From Microcaldota archaeon (lineage in GTDB: Archaea > Micrarchaeota > Micrarchaeia > Micrarchaeales > CABMGC01), in NCBI GenBank assembly GCA_021803945.1, contig JAJZKW010000009.1, forward strand, positions 1-43,894: a stretch of DNA of 43,894 nucleotides, given 5' to 3'. The notes under the pieces are model-generated. The model searched no databases, was not told the DNA's origin, and saw only the letters and a list, made by a program, of their open reading frames with translations. Position numbers and translations under genes: made by a program. Below, in pieces: positions 41,740 through 43,894 of the stretch. How positions within the stretch are numbered: position 1 is the stretch's first letter; each line of letters begins with the position of its first letter.

Positions 41740-41883
41740 ATGCAACTCCAAAATGGCGGATATTTAGATAAATGGCCCAATGAGCGTATTCAATTGGATA
41801 CGCCTGCATTCAGTTGGCCTCGCAGCATGGATGAAGAGGCGCCCGCATTATTTCCGTCGCTCTCCAAGGAAAGAGGATATTAG
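41740..41883 (+). CDS. Tiny ORF with ribosome-binding site
   Basis: A 47-residue ORF (MQLQNGGYLDKWPNERIQLD ... LSKERGY) below the track's length cut. GAGG lies five bases before the ATG and the gene fills an otherwise empty 230-bp gap between DAHP synthase and the AAA ATPase. Trp- and Pro-rich, no known family. Confidence 0.35.
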   Translation: MQLQNGGYLDKWPNERIQLDTPAFSWPRSMDEEAPALFPSLSKERGY

Positions 41884-41930
41884 CAGATAAGCTTTTTAAT
41901 GGTTATTAAGCGTCATAACTTTATCAGAGA

Positions 41931-43736
41931 GTGGGCGAATTGAGTAAAGAAGATGAGGTAAATGCTGGTGGTGGGAAGGAACCTGTCGGATATAAAGTCA
42001 CAGAAGACGGGTCTGTAGTACCGGACATGAAGAAAGTAAGCGGTCCGCATTTTGAGGATGTAGGAGGGCTTGAAGAGCAGATCAAAACCATCAAGGAGTT
42101 AATCCTGGAGCCTCTCCAGTACGGCAAGCTTTACAGAAGCGTCGGAGCTGAAAGAACGCATGGGATATTGATACACGGGCCTGTAGGTTCTGGCAAGACT
42201 CTTCTTGCCAAAGCGATTCTTAATGAAATGTTTGAGAGGGGCATAATAAAAAGCAGAGCGGAACCTGTGGATTGCGGAGCCATATATAGCTCAAACCCAG
42301 ATGTATTGATAAAGAACCTGTGGATGGCATTCGGAAAGGCCCAAGAAAAAGGGAATCAGATTTTTGTGCTGGATGATATAGATTTGATTGTTCCTGGAGC
42401 AGATGGGAGCCCAATTAGGATAGAGCGTTCTGGAGATATTGTTGCAGCTGAGCTGGGACTTGTGATGGAAAATTCTGTGCAAGAGCTAAACGGTATGCTG
42501 GTAATCGGGATAACAAGCAATATAGACAGGCTAAACAAGGATCTGAGAAGGGACGGCAGGTTTGAGGTTGAGATAGGGATACCAGTTCCTGATAAAGAAG
42601 CCAGGGTGGAAATCATCAACATCCTCATGAAGAACAAGCCTAGGAGCAAGAATTTTGATGCTGAGGCGATTGCAGAACTGACGCAGGGCTATACAGGAGC
42701 TGACCTGCACGCCCTGCTGAAGGAAGCATCACTTATAGCGATTAAGAGCGCGATACGCAGGGACAAAGAGCATTCTTCGCATGACGAGCAGAAGGTCAGG
42801 TTGACGCAGGCGAACGTGCTAAGCGCGCTGAAGAAGGTAAAGCCAAGCTTGCTGGAAGGTTCTAAGGAAAATATACCGGATGTGAAGTGGGATGATGTAG
42901 GAGGGCTTGAAAAAGTTAAGGCAGAGATACTTGAAGCAGTTGAACTGCCACTTACAGATCCAAAGGCATTTGAAGAGTATGGAATACGCCCTCCGAAGGG
43001 CTTCCTGTTCTACGGCGCGCCAGGAACTGGGAAAACTTATTTGGCAAAGGCGATTGCCAACAGATGCCATGCGAATTTTATACCAGTCAATGTAACTGAG
43101 CTGTTCAACAAATGGGTGGGTGAGAGCGAGGCTAAGATGAGGAGTATCTTCGAAAAGGCGAGGAGTATGAGCCCATGCATCGTATTTATAGATGAAATTG
43201 ATGCCATAGGAGGAACGAGAGACGGGTCAAATAATGATGGTGGGGTGAGGGAAAAGATACTCGATGCTCTACTGATAGAATTGGACGGTATGAAGGAGAG
43301 GGGAGACGTGATATTAATAGCGGCTACGAACAGGCCTGATCTCCTTGATTCTGCATTGACAAGGCCTGGAAGGTTTGACAAGCTTATAGAGATCCCTATG
43401 CCTGATGAGGCGGCAAGGGTTGAGATATTAAAAGTGCATACGGCAAAAATGCCTCTCGATAAAGACGTTGACATCCAGGCCATTGCCAAGCACACGGACA
43501 AATACAGCGGAGCTGATATAGAAAATCTATGCAGGGAGTCAGGCATAATTGCCATGAGGAAGAGGAAGGCAATGCATACTGTCTCAATGGACGACTTTAT
43601 GGAGGCTCTGAAAGAGATCAGACCTTCCATGGATAGCAGCCACTTGAGGCTGTACAACTTAAAGCGTGGCGAAAGCAAGCCGGAAATCGGGTTTCGCAGG
43701 CCGGAAAGCGCTGCAGTTAAGCGTACTGTGATCTGA
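41931..43736 (+). CDS. Two-domain Cdc48/VAT-like AAA ATPase lacking the N-domain
   Basis: A 601-residue protein with two AAA modules. D1: FEDVGGLEEQIKTIKELILEP, Walker A GPVGSGKT (83-90), Walker B IFVLDDID (144-151), RRDGRFEVEI. D2: WDDVGGLEKVKAEILE, Walker A GAPGTGKT, Walker B IVFIDEIDAIGG, ATNRPDLLDSALTRPGRFD. Only about 40 residues precede D1, whereas Cdc48/VAT has a substrate- and cofactor-binding N-domain of roughly 180, so it is a truncated or distinct paralogue. D1 has Asp where the catalytic Walker B Glu should be, suggesting slow or structural D1. The start is GTG 41931. Expected role: protein unfolding or complex remodelling. Confidence 0.9.
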   Translation: MGELSKEDEVNAGGGKEPVGYKVTEDGSVVPDMKKVSGPHFEDVGGLEEQIKTIKELILEPLQYGKLYRSVGAERTHGILIHGPVGSGKTLLAKAILNEMFERGIIKSRAEPVDCGAIYSSNPDVLIKNLWMAFGKAQEKGNQIFVLDDIDLIVPGADGSPIRIERSGDIVAAELGLVMENSVQELNGMLVIGITSNIDRLNKDLRRDGRFEVEIGIPVPDKEARVEIINILMKNKPRSKNFDAEAIAELTQGYTGADLHALLKEASLIAIKSAIRRDKEHSSHDEQKVRLTQANVLSALKKVKPSLLEGSKENIPDVKWDDVGGLEKVKAEILEAVELPLTDPKAFEEYGIRPPKGFLFYGAPGTGKTYLAKAIANRCHANFIPVNVTELFNKWVGESEAKMRSIFEKARSMSPCIVFIDEIDAIGGTRDGSNNDGGVREKILDALLIELDGMKERGDVILIAATNRPDLLDSALTRPGRFDKLIEIPMPDEAARVEILKVHTAKMPLDKDVDIQAIAKHTDKYSGADIENLCRESGIIAMRKRKAMHTVSMDDFMEALKEIRPSMDSSHLRLYNLKRGESKPEIGFRRPESAAVKRTVI

Positions 43737-43752
43737 CGCTTGGCCCGGCTTG

Positions 43753-43769
43753 TTTAGGGACATCCTAAA
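43753..43769 (+). terminator. Hairpin after the AAA ATPase gene
   Basis: TTTAGG and CCTAAA form a 6-bp stem around GACAT, 17 bp past the stop codon. It is short and followed by no long U-tract, so the terminator call is tentative. Confidence 0.3.
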
Positions 43770-43840
43770 ACCGCGGAAAGACCAGAATCTGGATGGGGGG
43801 GGCGATTCATCGCTTGAGGTTCCAAAATTCATAGTTGCCC

Positions 43841-43894
43841 TTAGTTTGAGAGGAAATTGTCGAGCGCAGGTATGCCTTCAAGCATGCGGTCCCT
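43841..43894 (-). CDS. Partial ORF at right edge (C-terminus)
   Basis: A minus-strand frame is open from the window edge to a TAA at 43841, giving the last 17 residues RDRMLEGIPALDNFLSN. It is convergent with the AAA ATPase. Too short to identify. Confidence 0.35.
   Translation of the reverse strand, partial: RDRMLEGIPALDNFLSN

Noticed and set aside
1-43894. CRISPR array, rRNA genes, complete insertion sequence, inteins
   Set aside because: No regularly spaced repeats, no rRNA-like sequence, no complete transposase and no intein splicing motifs were seen in the polymerases or ribonucleotide reductase.

Overview
The window comes from an archaeon. It encodes both subunits of the archaea-specific replicative polymerase PolD, a family B polymerase, an LSm protein, a UPF0147 protein, a type II methionine aminopeptidase, class III (archaellin/pilin-type) signal peptides and several intron-containing tRNAs. 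Promoters show TATA/box A elements close to start codons. Gene density is high, and the class III leaders together with the tRNA introns point to a DPANN lineage, most likely Micrarchaeota (ARMAN-2-like). That placement is inference from gene content; no 16S gene is present.

Layout. 1-0.64 kb: an edge ORF and a SufU/IscU-like Fe-S scaffold. 0.6-8.5 kb (minus strand): a tight gene string encoding a 2-oxoacid dehydrogenase complex (E1alpha, E1beta, E2, E3), NAD kinase, then the two enzymes that turn agmatine into putrescine. The E2 gene carries an in-frame 459-bp tandem duplication. 8.8-12.6 kb: sugar-nucleotidyltransferase, M20 peptidase, a GNAT-like gene and an Lrp-type regulator with paired palindromic boxes between the last two. 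12.8-15.2 kb: aspartokinase and aspartate-semialdehyde dehydrogenase. 15.2-18.4 kb: NAD-dependent sugar epimerase, a possible structured RNA, tRNA-Met(CAU) with an intron, two paralogous DMT transporters and tRNA-His. 18.5-22.1 kb: B12-dependent ribonucleotide reductase, a small winged-helix-like protein and the repressor NrdR. 22.1-24 kb: two class III signal-peptide surface proteins (one with a LamG domain), LSm, and tRNA-Ala with an intron in the T-loop. 24-28.4 kb: carboxynorspermidine synthase and decarboxylase, an unknown nuclease-like protein, TatD, tRNA-Arg(UCU) with a short intron, UPF0147. 28.5-37.2 kb: PolD small and large subunits, MetAP2, PolB and a conserved small protein. 37.3-40 kb: tRNA-Arg(UCG) followed by a 1.94-kb segment carrying a DUF4143-type ATPase and ending in a second copy of the tRNA 3' end (a probable integrated element), then a Fic/Doc-like protein. 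40.1-43.9 kb: a second Lrp regulator, divergent from DAHP synthase, a tiny ORF, a two-domain Cdc48/VAT-like AAA ATPase lacking the usual N-domain, and a partial gene at the edge.

How the genes fit together. Agmatine deiminase, N-carbamoylputrescine amidohydrolase, aspartokinase, aspartate-semialdehyde dehydrogenase, carboxynorspermidine synthase and carboxynorspermidine decarboxylase together make an almost complete aspartate-semialdehyde-dependent route from agmatine to spermidine. NrdR with a pair of NrdR-like boxes exactly 32 bp apart at the nrdJ promoter suggests an intact deoxynucleotide control circuit. The strongest candidates for something unusual are the E2 duplication, the tRNA-flanked ATPase element, the T-loop tRNA intron and an unassigned structured element beside tRNA-Met.
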